The notes under the pieces: generated by a model
What the model was told of the DNA's origin: nothing
Seen by the model: only the letters and a program-made list of their open reading frames with translations
The model's database searches: none
NCBI RefSeq assembly: GCF_009847015.1
Contig: NZ_WVEM01000003.1
Location: 310,001-374,000, forward strand
DNA length: 64,000 bases
Source: Sunxiuqinia indica
Lineage (GTDB): Bacteria; Bacteroidota; Bacteroidia; Bacteroidales; Prolixibacteraceae
Direction: 5' to 3'
Program-made: the position numbers and the translations under genes
Shown: positions 56,690 to 64,000 of the stretch, piece by piece
How positions within the stretch are numbered: position 1 is the stretch's first letter
Layout: each line of letters starts with the position of its first letter

Positions 56690-56776
56690 CGACCATGCAA
56701 GAATGCTTCACAAACAAGCATAATTAAAATGAGGGAGTTATATACAGTAGCTTTGAAATCTTTTAATTTTAATTGG
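56690..56776 (+). promoter_or_regulatory. Promoter related to the intergenic repeat module
   Basis: TCACAAACAAGCATAATTAAAATG...GGGAGTTATATACAGTAGCTTTGAAAT (short pieces) follows the same order as the loop, GGGAGTT and TACCATTG blocks of repeats A-C at 1.9-4.8 kb. Here the -7 element TAGCTTTG (56748-56755) fits TAnnTTTG and the final GGATGAAAA is the actual start of the next gene. A local hairpin ATGCTT-CACAAAC-AAGCAT is also present. Confidence 0.5.
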
Positions 56777-57862
56777 ATGAAAAAAATTGTAGTTCTATTA
56801 ATTATTGCATTTAGCGGACAAATAGCCTCTGCCCAATCTGATGTAACTGAATTTATTAAAGCGGGATCGGTTGATGCCAGTAAAATGATTCAGGGTTATC
56901 TGAAACCTTTTGCATATTCACTTGGCGATGGACTGAATAATGGTTGGTATTACACTGCCGAAACCCATGAGCGGTTTGGATTCGATTTTTCGATGAGTAT
57001 AACTGCGGTTCGTATTCCCGAATCGGCGAAAACGTTTGATCTTGGAAAAATCAGTTTGCAAAATGTGTATTTGGATGATCCTGCAAATAGTATAGCACAA
57101 ACCGTTGCTGGTGCAGAAGAGTGGGGCCCCAAGATTAATATTCTTGATCAGAACGCAACTAACCCAGGTGATACATTGGGGTCGTTTCACAGCCCTCCGG
57201 GAATTGATATGGACAATGTTCCAATTCCGATGGCTCAGTTGAGTTTTGGGCTTTTACCCCATACTGATTTTATGTTTCGCTATGTTCCAAATCTGCATTT
57301 CAACCAAAAGGGTGATGAAGAAGAAGACGTTCGCGTTGGTTTGATTGGAATTGGAGTGAAGAATAGTTTCAGGGATTGGATGCCCGTTTTAAAGAATTTG
57401 CCTTTTGATGCTGCAGTCTTTGCTGCTTATTCTCATATTGATGCGAGTACCGGCGTCGATTTTCAGTTAGAAGATTATCTGGTGAACAAGTCATTTAGCA
57501 CTCCTGACGGATACCAGCCTGATGAAAATCAGGAGTTGGATATCAACACCAATACGATGAAAATAGGTTTAATTGTTTCGAAAAAGATCGCTTTTATTAC
57601 TTTCTTCGGAGGTATTGGAAATAGTTCAAGTAAAACAACTGTCGACTTGCGGGGACGCTATCCTGTTGCTGTCGAAATAGAAGGAAATCAAATTACTGAA
57701 GTCAAGGAAGAAGTTGATCCGATTAATCTCAGCTTTGAGTCGTCGCGTATAAGTTTGGATGCAGGTTTGAGAATGAAACTAGGCTTTTTCAACGTTTTTG
57801 GCTCTATTAATAAAGCGGAGTATACTTCGTTAAATGCAGGAGTTTCATTAAGTGTGCGATAA
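56777..57862 (+). CDS. DUF6588-like envelope protein
   Basis: Starting at the ATG at 56777 gives 361 residues with a clean signal peptide (MKKIVVLLIIAFSGQIASA/Q). The longer open frame upstream runs through the promoter and is not used. The body has the pattern TEFIKAGSVDASKMIQGYLKPFAYSLGDGLNNGWYYTAETHERFGFD and ends as amphipathic strands (LRMKLGFFNVFGSINKAEYTSLNAGVSLSV), like an outer-membrane barrel. It resembles the Bacteroidota DUF6588 family; function unknown. Confidence 0.75.
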   Translation: MKKIVVLLIIAFSGQIASAQSDVTEFIKAGSVDASKMIQGYLKPFAYSLGDGLNNGWYYTAETHERFGFDFSMSITAVRIPESAKTFDLGKISLQNVYLDDPANSIAQTVAGAEEWGPKINILDQNATNPGDTLGSFHSPPGIDMDNVPIPMAQLSFGLLPHTDFMFRYVPNLHFNQKGDEEEDVRVGLIGIGVKNSFRDWMPVLKNLPFDAAVFAAYSHIDASTGVDFQLEDYLVNKSFSTPDGYQPDENQELDINTNTMKIGLIVSKKIAFITFFGGIGNSSSKTTVDLRGRYPVAVEIEGNQITEVKEEVDPINLSFESSRISLDAGLRMKLGFFNVFGSINKAEYTSLNAGVSLSVR

Positions 57863-57897
57863 TAATTTTAATTAGATTGATGTGTAAAATAGATCGG

Positions 57898-57927
57898 GAG
57901 GTGCTTTGATGCGCCTCTTGTGTTTTT
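57898..57927 (+). terminator. Terminator after the DUF6588-like gene
   Basis: GAGGTGC (57898-57904) pairs with GCGCCTC (57911-57917, one G-U pair), loop TTTGAT, followed by TTGTGTTTTT. Confidence 0.7.
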
Positions 57928-57953
57928 ATTGACTTTTAAATTATTGGCTAACC

Positions 57954-57986
57954 CTTGTCGCTATCAGTTAATAATAATTATCTTTG
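57954..57986 (+). promoter_or_regulatory. thrS: Promoter of the thrS operon
   Basis: The -7 element TATCTTTG (57979-57986) matches TAnnTTTG exactly, and CTTG (57954-57957) lies 21 bases upstream, at the place of the -33 TTTG. The predicted leader before the thrS ATG at 58020 is only about 27 bases, so there is no T-box. Confidence 0.7.
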
Positions 57987-58019
57987 CACCCTGAAAATAA
58001 AATCCATAATTCGATACTG

Positions 58020-59969
58020 ATGATTAAAATAACATTACCTGATAACAGTGTTAGGGAATATGAAAGTGGAGTTACCGGAATTGAGATCGCCAAATCGATT
58101 AGTAACCGCTTGGCAAAAGAGGTTTTAGCAATTACTGTAAATGGTTCTGTGTGGGATTTAAACCGTCCGGTTACAGAAGATGCCCGTATTAAATTGCATA
58201 CTTGGGATGACCGCGAAGGAAAAGAAACCTTTTGGCACTCTTCGGCTCACTTAATGGCAGAAGCTATAGAAAGCTATTTTCCCGGAACGAAATTTGGTAT
58301 TGGTCCCACAGTAGATACAGGATTTTATTATGATGTGGATCTTCCTGAGGGAAAACAACTTTCAGAAAAAGATCTGGAAAAGATTGAGAAAAAAATGATT
58401 GAGCTGGCGCGTCAAAAAAATGAGATTGTCCGTCAGGATATATCGAAAGATGCAGCCATTCAGATGTTCACCGAAAAAGACGATGAACTGAAACAGGAGT
58501 TGATCAGTGAGCTGGAAGACGGAACAATCACATTATATAATCAAGGAAATTTTACTGATTTGTGCCGTGGCCCTCACTTGCCAAATACCAGTTATATCAA
58601 AGCGGTAAAGCTAACCTCTATTGCTGGAGCATACTGGCGTGGTGATGAGAAGAACCAAATGCTTACTCGGGTATATGGTGTGACTTTCCCAAAGCAGAAG
58701 TTTTTGGAAGAGTACCTGGTTATGCTTGAAGAGGCAAAGAAACGAGATCACCGGAAAATTGGTAAAGAAATGGAACTGTTTACTTTCTCGCAGGAAGTGG
58801 GACAGGGTTTGCCAATGTGGTTGCCTAAGGGCGCAATGCTCCGCCAGCAATTGGAAGACTTTTTGAAAAAAGTACAAAAGAAATTTGGTTACGAACAGGT
58901 AATTACTCCGCATATTGGAGATATCAACTTATATAAAACTTCGGGGCACTATGCCAAGTACGGAGCTGATTCATTTCAAACGATAAAAACTCCGGCAGAA
59001 GGCGAGGAATACATGTTGAAACCAATGAACTGTCCTCATCACTGTGAATTATATAAATTTAAACCGCGATCGTACAAGGATTTGCCGGTTCGTATGGCCG
59101 AGTTTGGCACTGTTTACCGTTACGAACAAAGTGGCGAGTTGCACGGATTAACCCGCGTTCGCGGCTTCACTCAGGATGATGCACATATTTATTGCCGGCC
59201 GGATCAGTTGAAAGACGAGTTTAAAAAGGTAATTGATATCATCTTTATTATTTTTAAGGCATTGGACTTCGAAAATTTCACAGCACAGATATCATTGCGT
59301 GATCCTGAAAAACCTGAAAAGTATATCGGTTCTTCTGAAAATTGGGATAAAGCGGAGCAGGCGATTATTGAAGCCGCTGAAGAAAAAGGATTAAACACAG
59401 TTACTGAATTGGGAGAAGCCGCTTTTTATGGTCCGAAGCTTGATTTCATGATCAAAGATGCATTAGGTAGAAGCTGGCAGCTGGGAACCATTCAGGTTGA
59501 TTATAACTTGCCCGAGCGTTTTAAATTGGAGTATATTGGCGCTGATGATAATCGTCACCGTCCGGTTATGATTCACCGTGCACCGTTTGGATCGATGGAA
59601 CGTTTTGTGGCTGTGTTAATTGAACATACTGCCGGAAAATTCCCATTGTGGTTAACTCCAGAGCAGGTTGTTATCTTACCAATCAGCGAAAAGTACAATG
59701 AATACGCAGAAAATCTTTCAAATTTTCTAAATAATTCCGATATTCGCACCCTAATTGACGACCGGAATGAGAAAATCGGCCGTAAAATCCGGGATAATGA
59801 GTTGAAACGTATCCCGTATTTATTGATAGTTGGAGAGAAAGAAGCAGAGTCGGGAGCGGTTGCCGTGAGAAAACAAGGAGAAGGAGATCAGGGCACAATG
59901 ACCAAAGAAGAGTTTGCTGAATTCATCCAAAAAGAAGTTAAAGAACAATTAGCATCATTTTATAACTAA
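58020..59969 (+). CDS. thrS: Threonine--tRNA ligase
   Basis: It charges tRNA-Thr with threonine in the cytoplasm. The 649-residue enzyme has an N-terminal TGS domain ([20 protein letters not shown]), an editing domain ([14 protein letters not shown]-type block, [10 protein letters not shown]), the class II catalytic core with zinc-binding Cys/His ([14 protein letters not shown]), the motif [27 protein letters not shown], and a C-terminal anticodon-binding domain. The ATG at 58020 is preferred over a TTG 12 codons upstream because the latter lies inside the promoter -7 element. First gene of the thrS-infC-rpmI-rplT operon. Confidence 0.98.
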   Translation: MIKITLPDNSVREYESGVTGIEIAKSISNRLAKEVLAITVNGSVWDLNRPVTEDARIKLHTWDDREGKETFWHSSAHLMAEAIESYFPGTKFGIGPTVDTGFYYDVDLPEGKQLSEKDLEKIEKKMIELARQKNEIVRQDISKDAAIQMFTEKDDELKQELISELEDGTITLYNQGNFTDLCRGPHLPNTSYIKAVKLTSIAGAYWRGDEKNQMLTRVYGVTFPKQKFLEEYLVMLEEAKKRDHRKIGKEMELFTFSQEVGQGLPMWLPKGAMLRQQLEDFLKKVQKKFGYEQVITPHIGDINLYKTSGHYAKYGADSFQTIKTPAEGEEYMLKPMNCPHHCELYKFKPRSYKDLPVRMAEFGTVYRYEQSGELHGLTRVRGFTQDDAHIYCRPDQLKDEFKKVIDIIFIIFKALDFENFTAQISLRDPEKPEKYIGSSENWDKAEQAIIEAAEEKGLNTVTELGEAAFYGPKLDFMIKDALGRSWQLGTIQVDYNLPERFKLEYIGADDNRHRPVMIHRAPFGSMERFVAVLIEHTAGKFPLWLTPEQVVILPISEKYNEYAENLSNFLNNSDIRTLIDDRNEKIGRKIRDNELKRIPYLLIVGEKEAESGAVAVRKQGEGDQGTMTKEEFAEFIQKEVKEQLASFYN

Positions 59970-59978
59970 AAAAGAAAT

Positions 59979-59984
59979 AGGAGG
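59979..59984 (+). promoter_or_regulatory. infC: Strong Shine-Dalgarno that decides the infC start
   Basis: AGGAGG, eight bases before the codon ATC at 59993. Such a strong SD is rare in this window and marks ATC as the infC start rather than GTG at 60032. Confidence 0.75.
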
Positions 59985-59992
59985 TTTTTCAT

Positions 59993-60553
59993 ATCGCAAT
60001 AAAAAAACGCCCATATCGAGGAGGACGAAGAGTGGACACGGGTCCACAGCACAACATTAATCAACGTATACGTGCTCAGCAGGTACGTTTAGTTGGAGAG
60101 AATATTGAAGAACAAGGAGTTTATTCATTGTCTGAAGCATTAAAAATTGCGGATTCAATGGAACTTGACCTTGTTGAAATCTCACCAAACGCTGATCCTC
60201 CGGTTTGTAAAGTTATAGATTACCAGAAGTTTCTTTATCAACAAAAAAAGAAACAGAAGGAAATGAAAGCCAAAGCAGTTAAGGTTGTGGTTAAAGAAAT
60301 TCGTTTCGGACCGAATACGGATGATCACGATTTTGAATTTAAGTTAAGGCATGCTGAGAAGTTTTTAAAAGAGGGAGCTAAAGTGAAAGCTTACGTGTTC
60401 TTTAAAGGGCGCTCAATCTTGTTTAAAGAACAAGGTGAAATTTTGCTTTTGCGTTTTGCAACCGAATTGGAAGATCTTGGAAAGGTAGAGCAAATGCCCC
60501 GCCTGGAAGGGAAACGAATGACGATGTTTATTGCACCTAAAAAGAAGAAGTAA
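59993..60553 (+). CDS. infC: Translation initiation factor IF-3 (likely AUC start)
   Basis: IF-3 binds the 30S subunit and checks the start codon. The coding frame upstream of the GTG at 60032 is open and conserved-looking: [20 protein letters not shown], a normal IF-3 beginning, preceded by ATC at 59993 and an AGGAGG eight bases upstream. The length is then 186 residues. The N-domain ([22 protein letters not shown]) and C-domain ([20 protein letters not shown]...[19 protein letters not shown]) are complete. A rare AUC/AUU start is the known autoregulatory device of infC in E. coli (AUU); here it is inferred. Confidence 0.93.
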   Translation: MAIKKRPYRGGRRVDTGPQHNINQRIRAQQVRLVGENIEEQGVYSLSEALKIADSMELDLVEISPNADPPVCKVIDYQKFLYQQKKKQKEMKAKAVKVVVKEIRFGPNTDDHDFEFKLRHAEKFLKEGAKVKAYVFFKGRSILFKEQGEILLLRFATELEDLGKVEQMPRLEGKRMTMFIAPKKKK

Positions 60554-60578
60554 TTCTTCGATATAAAATTAAGACAAG

Positions 60579-60776
60579 ATGCCAAAAATGAAGACGAAAT
60601 CCAGCGCAAAAAAACGGTTTAAATTAACCGGCTCTGGAAAACTGAAAAGGAAGCATGCTTTTAAAAGTCATATTTTGACTAAAAAAAGCACCAAGCAAAA
60701 AAGAAACCTAACCTATTGGGGTTCGGTTGATAAAGCTGATGAGAAAAATGTGAAGCTGATGCTTAACATGAAGTAA
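60579..60776 (+). CDS. rpmI: 50S ribosomal protein L35
   Basis: A 65-residue basic ribosomal protein; [20 protein letters not shown] and [21 protein letters not shown] are the family's hallmarks. It lies 25 bases after infC, followed by a structured gap and rplT, the standard order. Confidence 0.97.
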   Translation: MPKMKTKSSAKKRFKLTGSGKLKRKHAFKSHILTKKSTKQKRNLTYWGSVDKADEKNVKLMLNMK

Positions 60777-60815
60777 CGAATAATTCCTTTTCGAAAGTAA
60801 TTTAAGTAAAAAAAC

Positions 60816-60864
60816 AGAGGGTATAGCTGTAAAGATTCCGTAAAAGTCGGGACGCTAGCCACTC
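60816..60864 (+). promoter_or_regulatory. Possible L20 autoregulatory leader
   Basis: The 102-base gap between rpmI and rplT can form a nested hairpin: outer pairings GAG/CTC, GG/CC and TAGC/GCTA, inner stem TTCCG (60836-60840) / CGGGA (60848-60852) with loop TAAAAGT. L20 represses its own operon by binding mimics of its 23S site in other bacteria; this structure could be the equivalent here. Confidence 0.3.
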
Positions 60865-60878
60865 ACAAATTAAAGATT

Positions 60879-61223
60879 ATGCCAAGATCAGTAAATCATG
60901 TAGCATCTCGGGCTCGGAGAAAAAAAATCCTCAAGCAAACTAAAGGATACTGGGGTGCCCGTAAAAATGTTTGGACAGTTGCAAAAAATGCACACGAAAA
61001 AGCGTTAACATACGCTTACCGTGACAGAAAAACAAAAAAGAGAAACTTCCGCGCTTTGTGGATTCAACGTATTAACGCTGCAGCACGTCAGGAAGGGTTA
61101 AGTTATTCTCAATTAATTGGTTTGATGAAAAAGAGCAACATTGAGATTAACCGTAAGGTTTTAGCAGACTTAGCTTTGAACCAGCCTGCGGCTTTTAAAG
61201 CTGTAGTTGAAAAAGTAAAATAG
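60879..61223 (+). CDS. rplT: 50S ribosomal protein L20
   Basis: A 114-residue basic protein with the usual long helical N-terminus ([37 protein letters not shown]) and the globular end ([40 protein letters not shown]). It is essential for early 50S assembly. Last gene of the operon, followed by a terminator. Confidence 0.98.
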   Translation: MPRSVNHVASRARRKKILKQTKGYWGARKNVWTVAKNAHEKALTYAYRDRKTKKRNFRALWIQRINAAARQEGLSYSQLIGLMKKSNIEINRKVLADLALNQPAAFKAVVEKVK

Positions 61224-61252
61224 ATTAACAATCATCAGGTGTGATAGATATA

Positions 61253-61281
61253 GAAAACCTCGCAATTTGCGAGGTTTTTTT
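61253..61281 (+). terminator. Terminator of the thrS-rplT operon
   Basis: CCTCGCA and TGCGAGG (61258-61274) form a perfect seven-base stem flanked by AAAA and a run of seven T. It also lies 13 bases from the stop codon of the convergent oxidoreductase gene and may serve both strands. Confidence 0.9.
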
Positions 61282-61293
61282 ATGCCCTATATT

Positions 61294-62289
61294 TTACAAT
61301 GAAATAGTCTGCTTTTTCTTCGAACTTTCAATAATTGCATCAATAACTTGCATGTTTCCGATAGCATCGGTTAACGGTGTTGGAACTGGTTCGTTGCGAA
61401 GAATCGCATTCGAAAATGCATCACCTTGTATTGTGTACTGGTCGATTGGTTCGAATGTAAACGTTTCGGTCTTTTCCTTTGTGCGCAGTGTTATTCTGGT
61501 TTTTTCTTCAGGTGGGGCGTTCACCGGAATTTCAACAACAATATGGCCCTGATTTCCTAAAATATTGGTCTGCTGATGTGGCATGAGTTGAGTAGCACAA
61601 GTAAAGCTGCTGGTTTTCCCGGACGGGAAAGATAGTAGGCCGGAAGTTAAACGATCCGTCTTTAAAGCCGGATCAAAATCCATTTGGCCAGTAACTTCTG
61701 AAGGCTCTTCGTCAAATAAAAAACGAGGGAAAGAGATACAGTAACAACCAATATCCATTAATGCACCACCTCCAACATCAGGTTTGTTACGAATGTTGTG
61801 GGGATCAACATTGTAATAGGAAAAGAAGGATTGAACTGTTATTACGTTCCCGATTGCGCCACTTTGTATGAGCTCGTAAGTTTTTTCCCACTGTGGATGA
61901 AACCGGTACATAAATGCTTCCATCACTTTTAACTCAGGATATTTCTTAACTGCATCAGCTAATGCCTTAGCCTCATCGGCATTCATGCCAATCGGTTTTT
62001 CACATAACACATTTTTTCCGGCCTCGAGTGCTTTCATGGTCCAGTAAACATGCATGTGGTTGGGCAGGGGGTTGTAGATGGCATCAATCTCAGGATCAGC
62101 CAACAAATCTTCATATGAGGCGTAGCGCTTTGGAATGTCAAGTTGATCTGCTGCCTGGTTTGCCTTTTCGATATTGCGAGAAGCTATTGCGGTTACTTCA
62201 CAATACTGGCCTTTTTGCATTGCCGGAATGACTTTGGTAACTCCAATTTTGGCTGTACTCAGTATTCCCCATTTAATTTTTGCTTGCAT
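61294..62289 (-). CDS. Gfo/Idh/MocA-family oxidoreductase
   Basis: A 331-residue NAD(P)-dependent oxidoreductase, related to dihydrodiol/xylose dehydrogenases. The N-terminal Rossmann part reads KWGILSTAKIGVTKVIPAM (GxxxxxxxG variant), followed by YNPLPNHMHVYWTMKALEAGKNVLCEKP with the family's catalytic EKP lysine at about 95. The C-terminal domain has MEAFMYRFHPQWEKTYELI and GGGALMDIGCYCI. The substrate, probably a sugar or polyol, cannot be told. It is followed eight bases from the cupin gene start-to-stop, so the two likely form an operon. Confidence 0.93.
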   Translation of the reverse strand: MQAKIKWGILSTAKIGVTKVIPAMQKGQYCEVTAIASRNIEKANQAADQLDIPKRYASYEDLLADPEIDAIYNPLPNHMHVYWTMKALEAGKNVLCEKPIGMNADEAKALADAVKKYPELKVMEAFMYRFHPQWEKTYELIQSGAIGNVITVQSFFSYYNVDPHNIRNKPDVGGGALMDIGCYCISFPRFLFDEEPSEVTGQMDFDPALKTDRLTSGLLSFPSGKTSSFTCATQLMPHQQTNILGNQGHIVVEIPVNAPPEEKTRITLRTKEKTETFTFEPIDQYTIQGDAFSNAILRNEPVPTPLTDAIGNMQVIDAIIESSKKKQTISL

Positions 62290-62297
62290 ATCCTTTT

Positions 62298-62747
62298 CTA
62301 TTTCTGATATTTTTTAATCACTAAATATTTGAGCTCTGTGTCACCAATATTCTCAATGCCATGTTCAACTCCCGATGGACAATAGAAGCTTGAGTAAGCA
62401 GCGGCTTTTGTCGTTTTCCCATCCAGATAGAATTGAGCCTCACCTTCCAGAACAAAGAAGAACTCATCCTCTGCGTGTCTGTGTGGGGCATGAGTTGCCT
62501 GATGAGGAGCAACAACGCTCATTTTTAACGTTCGCCCATCGAGAAATTCTTTATCAACAAACCAATACTGATATCCAACACTTGTTTTATCAATTTTATT
62601 CATGTCGAACTTATTCACGCAATTTTCAATGGTAAATTGATTTTCTACAAGAGGTTTGCCTTCCGTATTTTGTTGGGCGTCGGACTCAATTGACAATACG
62701 GATAATAGCAGAAGTGCTAGAATTGGTAAGTAGTTAAGCTTTTTCAT
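62298..62747 (-). CDS. Secreted cupin-domain protein
   Basis: A 149-residue protein with a signal peptide (MKKLNYLPILALLLLSVLSIESDA/Q) and one cupin barrel. The metal-binding motif 1 is HAPHRHAEDEFFFVLEGEAQF, giving two His and a Glu; the second motif holds GVEHGIEN. It may be a sugar or aromatic-ring isomerase/dioxygenase-like protein or a binding protein, no substrate can be assigned. Located upstream of the Gfo/Idh/MocA gene in the same direction. Confidence 0.88.
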   Translation of the reverse strand: MKKLNYLPILALLLLSVLSIESDAQQNTEGKPLVENQFTIENCVNKFDMNKIDKTSVGYQYWFVDKEFLDGRTLKMSVVAPHQATHAPHRHAEDEFFFVLEGEAQFYLDGKTTKAAAYSSFYCPSGVEHGIENIGDTELKYLVIKKYQK

Positions 62748-62856
62748 CTTTAGTTAGAGAGTTAAGTTATTGAATGATCGGAAAATCTCAATTTTGAATT
62801 GTTAAGTTAGTAAAAAAACTGTTGGTAATTAAACTCAACAAACATCGCGATCTGAC

Positions 62857-63396
62857 TTAGAATAATTTTCTTTGAACAGGCTGACCATTCAGTGAGGGAT
62901 TAACATGCTTTTGTAAAATAATTTCAAAAAGCTTTACAGTGGCCAAGGCATCTCCTCCGGCGCGGTGTCTTCCATCAATCTTTATACTAAGATCATCGCA
63001 TAATTTTCCGAGCGAGTACGAAGAATGGCCTGGTAGATATTTGCGACTAAGTTTTACAGTACACATTGTTTTACGCTTATACTCGTATCCTAACCGTAAA
63101 TATTCCTGCTGAATAAATTTGTAATCGAAACTAACATTGTGCGCTACGAAAGTTGTTCCTTGGGTTATCTCCACAACCTTTTTGGCAATCTCAAAAAATT
63201 TGGGGGCGTTGGCAACCATTTGATTGTCAATCCCGGTAAGTTTTGTGATGAAATAGGGGATGTGACATTCCGGGTTAACCAAGGTGCTATAGGAGTCAAT
63301 AACCTTGGTTCCATTGTGCACGTAGATGGCAATTTCAGTGATTTTTTCTTGCTGCGCACGCTGTCCTGTTGTTTCTATATCGATAATACTGAACAA
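62857..63396 (-). CDS. DnaQ-like 3'-5' exonuclease
   Basis: A 179-residue DEDDh exonuclease domain: ExoI motif IIDIETTG, ExoII motif FVAHNVSFDYKFI, and ExoIII motif HRAGGDALAT. Similar to the polymerase III epsilon subunit or PolC exonuclease. It lacks the GIY-YIG extension found in some Bacteroidota relatives, so it could be either a proofreading-like or a stand-alone nuclease. Divergent from the outer-membrane gene at 63606. Confidence 0.93.
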   Translation of the reverse strand: MFSIIDIETTGQRAQQEKITEIAIYVHNGTKVIDSYSTLVNPECHIPYFITKLTGIDNQMVANAPKFFEIAKKVVEITQGTTFVAHNVSFDYKFIQQEYLRLGYEYKRKTMCTVKLSRKYLPGHSSYSLGKLCDDLSIKIDGRHRAGGDALATVKLFEIILQKHVNPSLNGQPVQRKLF

Positions 63397-63605
63397 ATTT
63401 TTTATTTTTTATTTGGTGAAAGTAATAAAAATGCTTTAGTTTTATTAAACGAAAAATGCATGGTGGTGCTGATTGGTGCTGAATTGAATTCAGGTTTGAG
63501 CATTTTAGTATTGTGTTAAAACATATTTTCATTAAGCTTGTTGTTATTAACAATAACAGAAAATTTGAAATATTTATTAAAAACCATTCATTTAATTAGT
63601 ACACT

Positions 63606-64000
63606 ATGAAAAGAATATTTTTACTTTCCTTTTTTATAAGCATGGGATTATTGCTTCAAGCACAAACAGCTGATAAAAAGTGGGCTGTTGGACTTGGTGG
63701 TGGAGCCTATTACGGTAACACGCTTGAGGGTACCGGCATTATGACCGAGTTTTATTTGAGCAGGTACTTGAACTCGTCATTTGATTTGATGCTTTTAAAC
63801 AATTTGGGCTTGTCAAATTCAGAAGTTGATAACACGCTTGATATTAGCGGAACATTCCTTAATTTAAGGTATAAGTTGAACAATGGCTATATTCTGAATG
63901 AAAACAGTGGCATTCAGCCATACCTTTATGGGGGCCCAGGTCTGATTCAGGATAATGAGGTTTCCGGATTTAACTTCGATGCAGGCGCAGGCTTTAAATT
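63606..64000 (+). CDS. Outer-membrane beta-barrel protein, N-terminal part (cut by window edge)
   Basis: An open frame runs from the ATG at 63606 off the end of the window, at least 131 residues. It starts with a signal peptide (MKRIFLLSFFISMGLLLQA/Q) and continues with barrel strands (KKWAVGLGGGAYYGNTLEG...YLSRYLNSSFDLMLLNNLGL...GIQPYLYGGPGLIQD). This matches small outer-membrane barrels, some of which carry an OmpA-like C-terminus that would lie outside the window. Upstream is an inverted repeat TGTTATT-AAC-AATAACA (about 63542-63558). Confidence 0.8.
   Translation, partial: MKRIFLLSFFISMGLLLQAQTADKKWAVGLGGGAYYGNTLEGTGIMTEFYLSRYLNSSFDLMLLNNLGLSNSEVDNTLDISGTFLNLRYKLNNGYILNENSGIQPYLYGGPGLIQDNEVSGFNFDAGAGFK

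Noticed and set aside
57863-58019. T-box or other riboswitch before thrS
   Set aside because: The -7 element is only about 35 bases before the start codon, leaving no room for a leader structure.

Overview
The window looks like chromosomal DNA of a Bacteroidota bacterium (Bacteroidales/Marinilabiliales-like; the genus cannot be fixed from sequence alone). The signs are three SusC/SusD pairs, a hybrid two-component regulator, a FecI/FecR sigma/anti-sigma pair, SPII lipoproteins, promoters with the Bacteroidota -7 element TAnnTTTG, and almost no Shine-Dalgarno sequences except one before infC.

Region 1 (1-12.3 kb, minus strand) is an exopolysaccharide/capsule export locus. In transcription order it holds a long Wza/SLBB exporter, a winged-helix regulator with a degenerate nucleotidyltransferase-like domain, an outer-membrane protein, a second SLBB exporter, a Wzz-type co-polymerase and a UDP-glucose dehydrogenase that continues towards the left edge. 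The first exporter and the regulator gene carry homologous upstream regions and long leaders. The gaps between the last three genes are filled with repeats, including a stem-loop whose stem shows a compensatory base change.

Region 2 (12.6-43.9 kb) starts with a CynX/NimT-type transporter and continues into a large polysaccharide utilisation locus. A minus-strand unit holds GH16, SusC (frameshifted), SusD, SusC, SusD and a discoidin-domain lipoprotein, then a terminator, then two BNR_4 beta-propeller proteins flanking a GH88 unsaturated glucuronyl hydrolase. A hybrid two-component sensor is divergent from GH16, followed by a GH43 lipoprotein. A second minus-strand unit holds an ECF sigma factor, FecR, an STN-domain SusC and SusD. 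Between FecR and this SusC there is a well-formed plus-strand terminator downstream of a TAnnTTTG element, which suggests a small antisense RNA like the DonS family. The enzymes fit a uronic-acid-containing polymer such as arabinogalactan or an ulvan-like glycan; the exact substrate cannot be read from sequence.

Region 3 (44-57.9 kb) holds accessory and housekeeping genes: two paralogous four-cysteine proteins, YwbE, a MOSC protein, a YyaL/SSP411-type protein, a TonB-dependent receptor followed by PhzF, a helical protein, a YkgJ-type cysteine-cluster protein, a class I isoprenoid-synthase-like protein, a DPP IV peptidase and a DUF6588-like envelope protein.

Region 4 (57.9-64 kb) holds the thrS-infC-rpmI-rplT translation operon with promoter and terminator, an oxidoreductase, a cupin, a DnaQ-type exonuclease and the first part of an outer-membrane beta-barrel protein cut by the window edge. 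infC appears to start at an AUC codon behind a strong Shine-Dalgarno.
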